Part shown: positions 1 through 11,237 of the stretch, in pieces
How positions within the stretch are numbered: position 1 is the stretch's first letter
Layout of the letters: each line of letters begins with the position of its first letter
Assembly (NCBI GenBank): GCA_964035575.1
Contig: OZ037907.1
Span: 372,001 to 436,000, forward strand
Direction of reading: 5' to 3'
DNA from: Rhynchopus sp. YZ270_cl-10
Taxonomy: Eukaryota; Euglenozoa; Diplonemea; Diplonemida; Diplonemidae
DNA length: 64,000 nucleotides
Position numbers and translations under genes: made by a program
The notes under the pieces: model-generated
Seen by the model: only the letters and a program-made list of their open reading frames with translations
The model's database searches: none
Told to the model about the DNA's origin: nothing

Positions 1-2885
1 GCTGCAAATCATACTCCGAACGCAGCTTATTGTCCGACAGCACTGTGCGCGCCTGTAGATATACGGTGTTACATTCCGACATGCAAAGTCCAAAATAAGT
101 CTTTCAAAAAAATATATACAAATCCACATACCTCCCCGATGTCCTTAAACATCTTCTCATGATGCGGCCTCTGCTCCTCGCTCTTACATCTGTCGGGGTG
201 GTATTTCAAGGCCAGCTCTTTGTACTTTTTCATGATTGCCGCGTTTGCTGCGTTTCTGTCTAGCCCCATTAGCTTATAGTAATTACTCGCACTGGTGTGG
301 CTCGCTGCGCTTGGGAAATTATTCACGAAGTTGCTGCTGGTTGCGTTCGACCCTCCGCCTCCACCACCTCCACCACTTCCACCACCATTAAATGACGACC
401 TCCTCGAAGCTCCAGCAGAGCTGGGTCGTGAACCTGCTGCAGACGAAGGTCTACTCGCACCCCTCGACGGCCCTCCTCCTCCACCGCCACTACAACCCTG
501 CGTGGTAGAGTTCTGCGAGCCTTCAAATCCGGACCTGAGAAGCTCCTTCTTGCGCTGCACCTCTTTGAGCTCCTGTTGATAGGAGGGGTTCAGCTGCGCC
601 GCTAATTCTAGGTCACGGAGCGCTGCATCGATGTTCCCCAAATCATGATGTGCGTGGGAACGACGTGCATAGGCCTTTACATTTGTACAGTCTTCGTTGA
701 TTGCGGCGGTGCAGTCTTTTACTGCTTCCGCAGCATTTCCCATCATTAACAGCGCGGCTGCACGGTTGTTATATGTGACCGACTTCAATTTATGATTTGC
801 GGGATCCAAATTAAGGCAGTTCGTATAGCTCTGATACGCATCCGTCCACTGCCCCGAACGGTAATGCGACGATGCCTCTCTGTTGTTTGATTCAAACGAA
901 TTCACGAAACGGAGCAGCTGTGTTGCCTCTCTATGATCGGGTACGTGATGTAGCGCTTCCTTCAGACGCTGTGCTGCGGCAGAGACATAAAGATGCCCTG
1001 AAAAGAACGATGCCCTGCCCAACAACGCCAGCTGATCTGCGAGGACCATGGGGTTAACGGGAAGGAGGGTGACACTTTGGTTGGCGCAGGAGGAAAGGTA
1101 GGCCTTATTTGTTTCGTTCGTTGCCTCGATGTGACGTTGGGTCAGAGAGACGAGGTGGCCAAGCTCTACCCGAGACATTACCGGGTCTACGTAGGTAAGC
1201 GTCCACAGACGGAGTTGTTGCATTGCGTCTTCCTTCACTGCTTCTCCTGCAAGCTCCGCAGCGTGCAGTGCATCTGCCCATTTTGACTGATCTGCCGCGT
1301 TTCTGCATTGTTCCACGTACGTTACTGCCTGCAGATCCGCCTCAATCCGTTCTTCCATAGCAATTAGCTCCAAATCCTGTCTCTGTACGTTCTGTTGTTT
1401 GACCAACTGCAGTGCAGTCTGGTAGTACCGTCTCGCAGCTCTAGGCTGGCATTGGAGGAGCAGCGCTTTGCCGGCACGGAAATGAGCTTTTGCATAGTGT
1501 GGTCCAATGTTGATGGCGGTCTGGCAGTCCGCGAGGCAGCGGTCGAAGTAGCGGAGCATGAGGAAGGCGGCAGCACGGTTGCAGTGCAGGGCAACGTTGT
1601 GCGAGTCGTGCTCGAGGGCTTTGTTGTAGGACATCACAGCAACGGAGTAGCGGCCGCTCTGGTAGGCAGCGTTGCCCTCGGATTTGAGCTTCTGCACCAT
1701 GGCAACGATTTTTTGCTGTTCCTCTGCGTCCTTAGATTCGCTGGTCGCAGTCGACGGTGCGGAGGACGACGCAGCGGTGTTCAAAGACGCAGAGTTCCCG
1801 CTCGCAAGAGAGCTCTGGAACTTCTCCTTGGAGGAGAGCATATCAGTTTCAAAGGCAGTTTTGAAGCTGCTGATGTGCGAGGAGGTCAAGCTTTCTTGTG
1901 ACGAAGCGTCGTTAGACTTCTCAGAAGTGTTTGCGGCGGTAAATGACGCAGCCTTCTCGGGGGCAGTGTTGGCAGGGGGTTTGGTCTGTGTTTGGGGTTG
2001 GCCGTTGGTGAACTGTTTCTGTTCGCGTTCGCGTTCAATTCGTTCCAACCATTCGCGGTCTTCCGTAGCAGGTTCCCTCTCCCTCATGCCCTCGCTGGAG
2101 CGTGCTGCCGAAGCGGATTTGGGTCGAGGAGGGAAGTCGCCCTCGGCAACCCGTGTGGGCTCGGTGCTGTCTGATGTCATGTAGTTGGCTTGGCCTGCGG
2201 TGTTGGTTGCGTTTTTCGCGTTTTTGCGAGGGCGGAACATCTGGAGAAGTTCTTCGTGGCGGCTCTGTTTGTGCTCCTGCTGGTTTTGGTGTTGCTTCCA
2301 GTTTTGCCGCACCCAGGTGTTGTGGCGTTCGCGCATCTTCCCGTTGACCTCTTCCATGCGGCGGTTGCTGAGGGTGACCCGGACGTCTTCGAGGGATTCG
2401 TCCGACTGATCGTCCTCTGCAAGGTGCGAGAGGTTTGGCGTCTTCGCTGTCGCGGTGTTGCCTGGCTGCGCTGCCTGGGCACTGCTGCTGCTCGACCCTC
2501 CGTTGCCAACCCACCCACCTCCTAGGATGCCGTCGGTCTTTGCGAGCTTGGTTCTGCTGCTCCCTGCAGTCTGGCTGCGCCTCTCGAGCAGATCCCTCTT
2601 GCACTTAATAACATCCCTCTCCAGATACGACTGCGTGTCCCCCGAAGCGATCGGAGCGCTTGGTGTCGGGCTCGGTCCAGGCATCGTCGGGGTAGGCGAC
2701 GAAGCAGCAACAGGCGGTGCAGGTACCGGTGATGGTGCACCACGCCACTTCTTGGCCCAGGAGAGGTTCTGCTGGTGCCGCGTGGGCAGGGGGGTTCCAG
2801 CAGAACGGAGACGCCTGCGTTCGGCGTTCAAGGAAAACGCAGGGGCCATGTTGTCGAAGCCCTGTGTGTGTGGGGTGGGGGGCAT
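1..2885 (-). CDS. TPR and J-domain co-chaperone (DNAJC7-like), C-terminus cut by window edge
   Basis: Likely an Hsp70/Hsp90 co-chaperone of the cytosol. The protein starts at 2885 (MPPTPHTQG); a second Met 12 codons in is possible. Residues 1-390 are low-complexity and Gln/Ser/Pro-rich. A first TPR block follows at about 395-510 (KSEGNAAYQSGRY, then NRAAAFLML and KAHFRAGKAL), matching the carboxylate-clamp pattern. A second TPR block lies at about 665-790. A Gly/Ser-rich linker leads to a J domain with intact HPD (KYHPDRC). The first exon ends at 132 (GAG before GTATGT); a 79-bp intron spans 53-131 and ends in ACAG. The next exon (52 to the edge) reads ARTVLSDNKLRSEYD, which completes J-domain helices III-IV, so the splice is well supported. 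The TPR-TPR-J order is that of DNAJC7/TPR2. The 3' end is outside the window. Confidence 0.9.
53..131 (-). other. Spliceosomal intron, 79 bp, in the TPR/J-domain gene
   Basis: The 5' splice site is GTATGT and the 3' site is CTACAG. Joining the flanks keeps the frame and restores the conserved FKDIGE-ARTVLSD stretch of the J domain. It is the clearest proof in the window that cis-splicing operates here. Confidence 0.9.
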
Positions 2886-5148
2886 GTTGAGTAAATGGAG
2901 AAGGGGTCATAAAAAAAATGAGTTGGGTGTGTTGTGGTCGTTCGTTGCATACCCCAGCAGTTCCTCTGGTTCTAGCCCCTGAGCCGCGTCGGGTTCTGTC
3001 TGCGGAGGGGCGGCGTGGCGCGGACTTCTGTGGAGAGGGGGGGGTGGAAGAGGAGGAGGAGAAGGGAGGGAGGGAGGGAGGGGGGAAATGGGAAAGTGGA
3101 CACACCTGTGCGGCCGGCTGGGTGGTCTGCTGGTACTGTTGGTGCTGGCTCCATCGGTATGAAGGAAAGCTTGACATTGGTAGTGTATTGTGTGAAGTGT
3201 TTGTGTCCGGCAAGGGGCAAACAAAACAAAAAGGGGGGAGTGGGGGGGGCTGCACACAACTTCCGCCCCCTTCTCTGTTGGTTGTTGGTTGTTTCTTTGT
3301 CGTTGTGGTTTGACGTAATGCGACCCACATTCACCTCGCCGGTACTGACTGACTGATCTTCTTTTCTGCCTTTGTCCACGCTCGCCCTCTTGCACTCACT
3401 CCCTTCACCCCTCCTGACAGAAAAGCACACGCCCTCAGCCAACCTCGCCAACCTCTTTACAAACCCTTCAACCTCGAACCACCGACGAAGACGCTGGTTT
3501 TATTCTTATTCTTTTTATGCTTCATATGGGAAGTAGGGGCCATGCCGAAGAGGGCCGCAGAAGCAGATGAAGCAAGAGGGCGAAGGGAAATCCACCCCCC
3601 ATCGCCGAGGGGAATGCGGTGGACGAGGAGAAGAACAAAGGGATCGCCGAACTCAACAAGATAAGGCGTTGGACTGCAAAACTTGACAACGCCGATTTTA
3701 AAAAAAATACAGCTCAAAGCGCTATTTGAAGACTACAAGACTATGCCACCAGCAACGCAAGGGAAGGGGAAGCAGAAAATGATGAAAAAGGATGAGTGGG
3801 CCAGGTTGTGTGCCGAGCACGCCGTCAAGAACGGTAAAACGTGGGAGGAGACGAAGGAGTTTCTGGTCTGCGTCGACATCCACCGACACCACACCTCAAA
3901 AGAAAAATTTTCTAAGACGAACCTCCCTCTGTACTTAGTCACCTACTGACCAGTTAAGCCTCTAACGGAAAATAAAAACAAGATGGGGAAGGGAAGCACA
4001 ACGCTCTTTTCGTTCAAACAGATGAGTCTAGGGGAGATAGAGGAGGGGGCAGTTGGGAGGGGGGGTTTTTTTTTTTCGTTTGAGTTGTCTACAGAGCAGC
4101 GGGCATTGCATTATTTATTTTTATTTGAAAAATTGTTGGAGTAGTGTAGTTGCCTCGGGTTGTGTTGCCACAGTTGTGCAAAATCTCCACAAAAAAGTTC
4201 ACTCACTTTTATTTTTTGGACAATCTGTTTTGTAGTGTACTTTGCCATTGTACAGACAGTCCCTCACCATCAACTTATTGAATGACAGCAAACGACTTTA
4301 CTCAAAAACGTTTTTTTTTTTGGCGTAGTCACCATTAAAAGGAAAAGACATTGGTTTTGGGAGAATACATAAAAAAAGAAAGCATAGTTATTGACATTGC
4401 AGTGGTGCAACGAGGCTAAGTCGGTTTCAAAGGGCCGGATTTAAAAAAAAAAAAAAATACTCAGGCGTAGGTATATCACATCACCTCAGCCACGCCTCTG
4501 ACATATTCTTCCATCCAAAGTCCATTTGTCAGACGTACTAAGCCTCTCTGATTCTCCTTTTGAGAATACTTTGTTTTACCACTGTTTTTTTTTTTCGGTT
4601 AGTTGGAAGGGAGATGCGGGGGTTTTTACAAACAAATAGGGGGGTATTTTTTTTTTGCGTATTTTTTTTCCTCTCCAAAAATGAAAAACTGTAGTTGATG
4701 CAGGTACAAAAAAAAAATATAAAATGAAGACAATCTCCCAATGGATGCGCGCAAAAGCAAAAATATATGTAAACAAAAAGCCCGCTCGTGAACAGTGTAT
4801 CTTTGGTAACAATACCAACCAATGTAGTCCTACATTCCATTCCGTGGTATACATCTGATAGGCCCTACTCCCGGGAGAAAAAAAAAATTCGTATCAGGTC
4901 AGCACCTCCTTCACGCACACATGGACTGAAAAGCTGCGCGCAGTACTCATGGGTTATTGCCCCATGTCCCTCAGCAACAAACGTCTATTTTCTTTGATAA
5001 ATTGTTGGAGTAGTGTAGTTGCCTCGGTTGTGTTGCCACAGTTGTGCAAATCTCCACTGTCTTTTTTTTTTTTTTTGCAGAACACCCCCTGAAGGTTATG
5101 TGTTCACAACAAACCCCCCCTTCCCAGGAACGCTTTCGAACTCTCCCC
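2886..5148. other. Intergenic region with repeat copies and one coding-like remnant
   Basis: I see no intact gene. Purine-rich low complexity lies at 3010-3090. A plus-strand coding-like remnant is at 3540-3949. One polyA-tailed repeat copy is at 4127-4190 and another at 4995-5061. One arm of a GCCACGCCT-type foldback is at about 4395-4500. A degenerate CCCTCTCGTG-type module (ACAGTGTATC, then GTCCTACATT) is at 4780-4862. Long A and T runs fill the rest. Confidence 0.6.
3540..3949 (+). pseudogene. Coding-like remnant of unknown identity
   Basis: Plus-strand reading frames here have protein-like composition, rich in Lys, Glu and Ala (for example EEKNKGIAELNKIRRW and KKDEWARLCAEHAVKNG). No single frame stays open through the region and no family is recognised. 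It is the opposite strand to every confident gene here. It may be a decayed gene, a mobile-element fragment, or a gene disturbed by sequence errors at homopolymers. Confidence that it ever encoded protein is moderate; the function is unknown. Confidence 0.3.
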
Positions 5149-6590
5149 TCAGAGAAGGGTGTTCACGTCGTACCCCACCCTTGCCAGCTCTAGGATTTTG
5201 TCGAGTCGTTCGTTTTCGTCCTGCTTTGCACGCAACTGCGGATGTGTGTTATGAGGGAGAGTGTAAACCTTTTCCCTGACCCACTGTACGATGACCAATC
5301 CCCACAAACAAAAACTAAACATTTTGCCACTTGATTTGTCCTCGCTAATCACTGTGTCTTTTTTCAAGAGAAAAAAAGTATACATACCAACTCCATCTTC
5401 GCCGCGGCAGTCGCGTTTCGTGCGTTCGCTTGCGCTTCCTTTTGTGTGATGTCCTCCGGCACCACATCCAACCCCAACGACGCAAGCACAGACGCAGGCG
5501 GTCTTCCGAAGTGCGCACGCAGCTCCGGTCCACCACCACCACCAACACTACCACCACCCTTCCCCGGCGTCGTAAACACACCCATTATGGTCCCTGTTCT
5601 GGAGTCAAGCAGAGCGTGCGGCCCTGCAGCGGACGCCCCCAACAGCGGCGCCTCCCCAATAAACCGCGGACTCAGAAACACCGAGGAATGCAACGAGCCT
5701 GGCGACACCGGGTTCACACTACCACCCCCACCACCCCCACCCACACTCCCCCCGAGCAGCGGGTTTATCCCGCCCGGATGGCCCATCGGGCTGGTTGCCG
5801 ACATCCCATGAAGGCTTGCTGCGTCTCCAAACCCTTCCGCTAATGGGGTGTTCCTGCTTCCAGACGTCTCTGTCTCTCCTATCACCAATGGGGTTTCAGG
5901 AGACGACTGTCTTGACGCAGTGAAACCCACCACCTGAGAGCTTCCACGCTCTCCTAACGTTGCACCGGAAGCAGGAGACCCTGGGGCACTATGATGCACG
6001 CTTTTCACCAAAGAGCTTTGCGACTGAACATCGTAATCGCTGACCTGCTGCTGTAAGGCGCTTCCACCAGGCATAAGGGCAGCATGTATATCAGTTCTCT
6101 CCTCGGGAACCGCATCCTCCGGGGAATCAATAAAATACGTTTTGACAAGAAACCCAAGCACCGCAAGACACAACAGCACGCCAAGGATGATAAGCAGCAC
6201 CGCGTACCAGGGGAGGCCGCTGTCGTCGTCGTCGTCGTCAAGCAGACCCCGGTCTACTGCTGTCACAGTGACAGGTGGGTCGGTTGTCGGTATTGCCGTT
6301 TCCGGCACATCTGTCTCCGGTGCAGTAGTGTTCCCTTCTGGACCCGATGGTTCCGTCGAGGAATTCGAGAACGGGTCTTCCGTCTCGCTCCAGGGGTTTT
6401 CCGTTGTGTTTGTGTCATTTAATGTGCTCTCTGGTACGTCCGTTTCGTTCCACGTAGGTGACGGTGTTGGTGGCGAATCAGTTGGTGAATCAGTAGGGGA
6501 TGGTGTTGGTGGTGAGTCGGTCCCAGTGCAGCACGGCAGAAACAATAAAAGGACCAGCAGTGCTGCTTGAAAGGTTCGAGATGCGTGCAT
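5149..6590 (-). CDS. Mucin-like type I single-pass membrane protein
   Basis: Two exons. Exon 1 is 6590-5388, the intron is 5387-5236 (GTATGT to CCGCAG, 152 bp), and exon 2 is 5235-5149; about 429 residues. The N-terminus is a clear signal peptide (MHASRTFQAALLVLLLFLP, cleavage near CCTG). An ectodomain of about 100 residues is rich in Pro, Thr and Ser with repeated PTPSPT, TDSPTD and several NxT/NxS sites, so it is probably heavily O- and N-glycosylated. An acidic run (DDDDDD) precedes one membrane helix at about 128-153 (WYAVLLIILGVLLCLAVLG). The cytoplasmic tail is Gly/Ser/Pro-rich and ends, after splicing, in a charged helix (KQDENERLDKILELARVGYD). No enzymatic domain is visible. A surface receptor or coat protein is an inference from layout. 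Confidence 0.8.
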
Positions 6591-8169
6591 GGTGAAAACA
6601 AAATGAGAATATTAAAAAGACAGATTATGATCCTTTGCTAGGTCACGACATTTGGGGAGGAAAAAGGAAAAAGGGTTGCGTGGGGTGTGTCCTCCTAAGG
6701 TGGTTTTGGGGGGTTTTTTTGAAGGGTGAAATGGTATTGAGTGAAAAGAAAAGCTGAAAGTTTATGATTTATTTATTTTTTTGGCTGTTATTTTTTTTGG
6801 CTTTTTTTGATATAGACGATGTTCCCCACCAAAGACACGGGTTTTGTTCGTTGGATGTAACGCAAAAAAAAAGACGATGTGAGGGGAAAATGGTGTTGAC
6901 TGTTGTTGTACAGACATAAAAGAAAGTTAAAAGTGTACAAACGCCTCACCGTACATCAGGTGGACGCTAGGACACTGAAAGAGAAAGAAAAACCTAAAAA
7001 GATGAATGGGTCTCTCATGCACATCATCAAAGAAAGAAAAGTTGGGACAAAGATGACCCTGAGTTTCGCTGTGCTCGGGCATCTTCAAAAAAAAAAAAAA
7101 CAAAAACAAAAAACGTAAAAATTTTGTATAGGTACATAAGCACCTTGTTGGGGGAGCGGATCACAAAGAGAACGTAAAATGCTGACAACAACACAAAAAG
7201 GGGGAAGTTGAGTACAGCTTTCTTGCGTACACACATCAAGGGGGAAAGGGGGATTGGTACCAAATGCAATTCAGTATTGTGTTTTTTTGTGCGCCAAAAC
7301 CGTAACCAAAAATCCTGGTCGCTTTGAGGAGTGTCGCAGTTACCGTTCCTTATTCTCTAATGACAAATACAATTATTCTTGAACAATAGAAGAGGAGGGG
7401 AGGAGAAAACTTAGATGAATGTGTCTCTCGTGCACACATAAAAAAAAAATGCAGACGGCTTCAACGGGATGCAAGGTACATGCCATGAAGAGGGGCTGGA
7501 AAACTACTATTTTGTTTGAGCAAAACATTTCGCGTGTATACACACTATTTTTTTTTTGTTTGGCAACCCCAAAGAAATTGCAACGGGATTCTAAATTTTA
7601 GTTAGAAGAGACATACTCAAAATGCCCGCCAACTCATCATTGATAACCCGAAAAGAAGAAGAAGAAAAAGAATAAAAAGAAAAACTTGAATATGCCTCTC
7701 GTGCAGTAGTGCCGTAGGGGCCATAAATCATACACACGATAAAACCCATGAGAGGTTGTGAAAACGCACACACCTCGACCTGGGTGAGGAGTGGCTCTGC
7801 AGCGCGGTTCGTCCCTAGAACCGCAAAGTGTGTTTAAAAATGCTTTTGTTTTCTATTTCCTTCATGAGGTGACAAAAAAACAAAATGAAAAGTTTTCAAG
7901 ATGAATACGAATACACATAACCGCAGTTTGGATTGCCGAGGAGCTCTGGTGTCTGCGCCCGTAGAGGCGTTTGCACCTTCAGCTTCACTCATCATCAATC
8001 CACATTCCGCCAAAGGCTCCCAACTTAAGCTGGGCTCCAGGATTTTTACCAGGATTCAACAAAAACCCCAAAACCTAGAGGCAGAATTTTTACGGTCCAG
8101 AATTTTTACGATTACGGTAGTGTTTTATTTGAACGTCCCAACCTTCTTCGCAGCCCCCTTTTTTTATTA

Positions 8170-8536
8170 CCGTAATCGTAAGAATTCTGGGGAGTAAAAT
8201 TTTTGGGGCGTAAATATTCTGGGACGTAAAAAAACTGGGACATTTTGGACTTTTTTAAACTTGGGACATTTTTACGTCCCAGAATTGTCTGTGTGACCTT
8301 CCCCCCTCCCTCACTCAGGCACTTCGGTGCAAACCCAAACATGTCCAACAAACAAAAATAATATACATACTTGGGCCGGTTATGATCCCTCCGCCAACCA
8401 CCACCCACACCCCCAAAAAATTGACAAGTACCCGGAAAGCCGCCCGAACAATTCTGGGACGTAACAAAACTGGGACAATTGGGGGAAAATCTGAAACTTG
8501 GGACATATTTACGTCCCAGAATTCTTACGATTACGG
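8170..8536. mobile_element. MITE with CCGTAATCG ends and TA target duplication
   Basis: The left end reads CCGTAATCGTAAGAATTCTG and the right end is its exact reverse complement, giving arms of about 23 bp. The dinucleotide TA sits outside each end (8168-8169 and 8537-8538), as in Tc1/mariner-type elements. The interior holds two smaller foldbacks with TCTGGGACGTAA / TTACGTCCCAGA arms (8218-8285 and 8452-8521). A further isolated end (CCAGAATTTTTACGATTACG) lies at 8097-8117, so one copy may have inserted near another. There is no coding capacity. Confidence 0.75.
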
Positions 8537-8639
8537 TATAAATTTCAAACTAAATAAAAGTTTCTGAGATGATCCTAAGCCTCGTATGCTAGTCATTTAT
8601 GCTCCGTATTTTTTTTTTAAAAGGATCGACGAAACACCA

Positions 8640-8743
8640 CTTGATGTCACCTGATTTTACCTTGAATTTTGGTAGAATTTGGTGGTATTTAAACACCACA
8701 AAAACTCCACCAATTTTTCAGGAAAAATCAGGACAACACCAAA
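8640..8743. mobile_element. Foldback element, CACCTGATTTT-type ends
   Basis: The two halves are imperfect reverse complements around a central TTTAAA (GGTGGTATTTAAACACCAC). The outer part (ACCTGATTTTACC) resembles the ends of the element at 26106-26221, suggesting a common family. It is non-coding. Confidence 0.5.
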
Positions 8744-8945
8744 AAAAAACACCCCCTCTGAGATTTGTTAGCCCTTAAAAAATTTTTTTTCTTTTATTCA
8801 TCTTTGGTGCAACGTAACTTCTTTTTTCCTTTAAAACACAGCACGAGGATCCCTTTTACCCCCCTTCCTTTCTCTCCTTCATCCCCCTCAAAAAAATTGA
8901 GAAAATTCAAAAAAAAAAAAAAAAAAAAAAAAAAACTCCTTTTTT

Positions 8946-9878
8946 TCACAGATCCACTCCGGTAAGTTTCACGCTGATTTCCCATAGCTTTTCCGCTTCT
9001 TCGGGGAGGTCTGCTTTCGCGCTGACCGATGCGACGGCGGGGTACCCATGCGAATAGCGGTGAGGCCCGTAGAAGCGGCCAGCTTCGATGTTTTTAGATG
9101 CTGCTGCGTACACCTGGCTTAATGCCCCTTGGGTTGGGCTGAGGGCGACCATCCTACCGAACCCGTTGGTGAACCACTCGATGTAGGTGTCCCCTCTCAT
9201 CAAATTTGTCTGCGACCACCCAGGGTGTGCCGCAACAGCAATCACCTCGGCTTCTCCTTCCCTCCTCTTCTGCGGCAAGCGTTTCGTCAACTCCTTTGTG
9301 AAGAGCAAATTCGCGACCTTCGACTGTCCATACACCACAAACTGTTTGTACTCCTTCTCGCTTTGCAAATCATCCAAATTGAGGACACCTTCACGAAGGT
9401 ACGTAATCATGCTTGACACATTAACAATCCTAGCCACAGAGGACGCTTTGCGAAGAAGCGGGAGGAGTCTGAGGGTTAACGCGAAGTGCGCGAAATGGTT
9501 TACCCCAATCTGCATTTCGAGGCCCTGTTTTGTGGTGCTGCGGGTGGAGGTGCCGACCACGCCTGCGTTGTTCATGAGAACGTCGATGTGGGTGTGCTTC
9601 ACGTTAATGTCTTTAACAAATTGCGTGACACTCTCAAGATCCGAAAGGTCGAGGTGAAGATATTCCACAGACGCATGCGGTGTGGCCTCCTTCACTTCTT
9701 TAATCGCCGCCAGCGCGCGGGTCTCGCTCCTGCAGGCAAGAACCAACACCGCCCCCTTCTCTGCAAGCTGCTTCGCCGCAGCCAACCCCAACCCACAGTT
9801 CGCCCCAGTAATCACCACAACCTTACCTTCCATTGAAGGCAAGTCCGCATCCTTAAGCTTGCTTGGGTAAAGACCCAT
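8946..9878 (-). CDS. Short-chain dehydrogenase/reductase (retinol dehydrogenase/WWOX-like)
   Basis: NAD(P)-dependent oxidoreductase with a Rossmann fold, 310 residues, one exon. The start chosen is MGLYPSKL at 9878; the longer upstream frame is proline-rich leader without family similarity. The cofactor motif TGANCGLG is at 24-31, an NNAG motif at 102-105, catalytic Ser in VNVSS at about 154, and the YxxxK pair in YGQSK at 182-186. ACRS after beta-2 suggests NADP preference, as in retinol dehydrogenase 11-14-like SDRs. The C-terminus (RFYGPHRYSHGYPAVASVS) also fits that group. The substrate cannot be deduced. The protein has no signal peptide or membrane helix. Upstream lies a pyrimidine-rich stretch ending near a TTATTCAG. 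Confidence 0.9.
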   Translation of the reverse strand: MGLYPSKLKDADLPSMEGKVVVITGANCGLGLAAAKQLAEKGAVLVLACRSETRALAAIKEVKEATPHASVEYLHLDLSDLESVTQFVKDINVKHTHIDVLMNNAGVVGTSTRSTTKQGLEMQIGVNHFAHFALTLRLLPLLRKASSVARIVNVSSMITYLREGVLNLDDLQSEKEYKQFVVYGQSKVANLLFTKELTKRLPQKRREGEAEVIAVAAHPGWSQTNLMRGDTYIEWFTNGFGRMVALSPTQGALSQVYAAASKNIEAGRFYGPHRYSHGYPAVASVSAKADLPEEAEKLWEISVKLTGVDL

Positions 9879-10452
9879 TCTGTTTTTAGTGTACCTTTGT
9901 GTATTCAATTTTCCCCACTGAATAATTGTTGAGAAAAGGAAGGGAGGGAGGAGGGAGGGAGGAGGGGGTAAAATGGAAGAAGAGGGTGAATATAACAAAA
10001 AAAAGGGGGGGGGGGGGGGGAAGAAGGAAAAAAAAACATCATATCATTTAAAAGAAATCGTTGTCCCTTATTGGAAGCGTCGAAATTTTGGCTAGAATAC
10101 TTTTTTTCAAAACGAGACAGCGCATCAAACCTTTTAGGAGGGGTGATTTTTTTTGGCCCCAAAACCAGAAAAAAAAACCCCTTCTACCCCCCTTGGACAC
10201 ATAGTATCGATGCGAATTCATTCACCTCTCAGACAAAACACACTACTACTATCGCATATGATGCCTACAGCCTTTAGTAGCCATTTCCCTGCGACAATCT
10301 CTCTAACATCAATCGGGTAAAAGATCTGCTACTCTCCACCCACCCACCCCCCCTCCCTCCCCCTCTTTTTTTTTGCCCTTCAAAATGAACGCTCACCTTG
10401 AAACCCTATGCCCTTCTTCGCACTAATATTTCACCCCTCCTATTCCGTAATT

Positions 10453-11082
10453 TCAGTAATGAACATGGTGAATCGTCAAGGTCCCTCGCGGGCACCAGTA
10501 GTAGGTGGTCAAGGAGCCTCCGCATTCTCCAATCGCTTCTTCGCTGATTGCGTGGAGCTCTTCCGATGAGAGCGCTGTGACGAGCGAGGCTGTCTCGTCA
10601 TCACCGAACACATCGCACAGCGTTTTGCCTTTAAAAAGCGTTTTGAGAAGCAAAGGACAGGGACTGAGCGATCTGTGCAGCACGCTTTCGTTGCACCCTA
10701 CCCACGCCGGCCTCGCACAACCCCGCTCTGAACTATCCCACGACGCAGTACACATAAACTCCGCCCCTCCAGTACTCCGCTGAAATGAAGGGATAACGGC
10801 CAACGGTTCTTCCTCCACCTCTTCTATCGGATCGATTTCCTCTACCCCAGCCCTGTAGAGCATTAGAACGCCAATCAACGTCTCTGCCACCACTGAATTC
10901 GGATAGGTATCACGCACAGACTGCGCCACCTTCTCTTCAGGGAGGACCTGCAAAAACCGCCACACAGTCCATCCGTTGAAGAGTGACCCGTAATGAAGAT
11001 CGATATTTTCCGCAAAGACACTCCACCGGCTCTGCTTCGCGGAATTGAAGGAAGCGATAACATCCTCCTTTGTGCAATGCAT
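10453..11082 (-). CDS. Unknown 209-residue protein
   Basis: A single open frame from MHCTKEDVIASFNSAKQSR to HHVHY. I do not recognise a family. The N-terminal 70 residues look folded and alpha-helical (WRFLQVLPEEKVAQSVRDTY), followed by an acidic stretch (EEIDPIEEVEEEP) and a Cys-containing C-terminal half. There is no signal peptide or membrane helix. The Met start fits the first in-frame ATG after an A/T-rich leader. It has coding-like composition and the same strand as its neighbours, and ends in TGA as they do. A real gene is likely; the function is not inferable. Confidence 0.6.
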   Translation of the reverse strand: MHCTKEDVIASFNSAKQSRWSVFAENIDLHYGSLFNGWTVWRFLQVLPEEKVAQSVRDTYPNSVVAETLIGVLMLYRAGVEEIDPIEEVEEEPLAVIPSFQRSTGGAEFMCTASWDSSERGCARPAWVGCNESVLHRSLSPCPLLLKTLFKGKTLCDVFGDDETASLVTALSSEELHAISEEAIGECGGSLTTYYWCPRGTLTIHHVHY

Positions 11083-11237
11083 TTGTGGAGGTAATGCTGT
11101 TTTGCGGGAAAATAAGGTAAAAAGAAATATGACCCAAATTAGGGGAATAATAGTAGTAGTAGAGGGGGGAGTACAGTGTTTTTTGTTGTGTCGACAATCA
11201 CCTGCTTCTCCAAGGCAATATCCAATATCTCTGTCTG

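Larger units (their letters stand above)
6591..8945. other. Intergenic region with hairpin modules and two foldback elements
   Basis: I see no gene. Hairpin modules occur near 6925-6980, 6999-7028, 7411-7440, 7690 and 8568-8598. A TA-flanked inverted-repeat element spans 8170-8536 and a foldback spans 8640-8743. A 28-base A run lies at about 8909-8936, just past the stop codon of the dehydrogenase gene. Confidence 0.6.

Noticed and set aside
2035-2604. Other long frames overlapping the TPR/J-domain gene
   Set aside because: Arg/Gln-rich shadow frames of a GC-rich gene, without domains.
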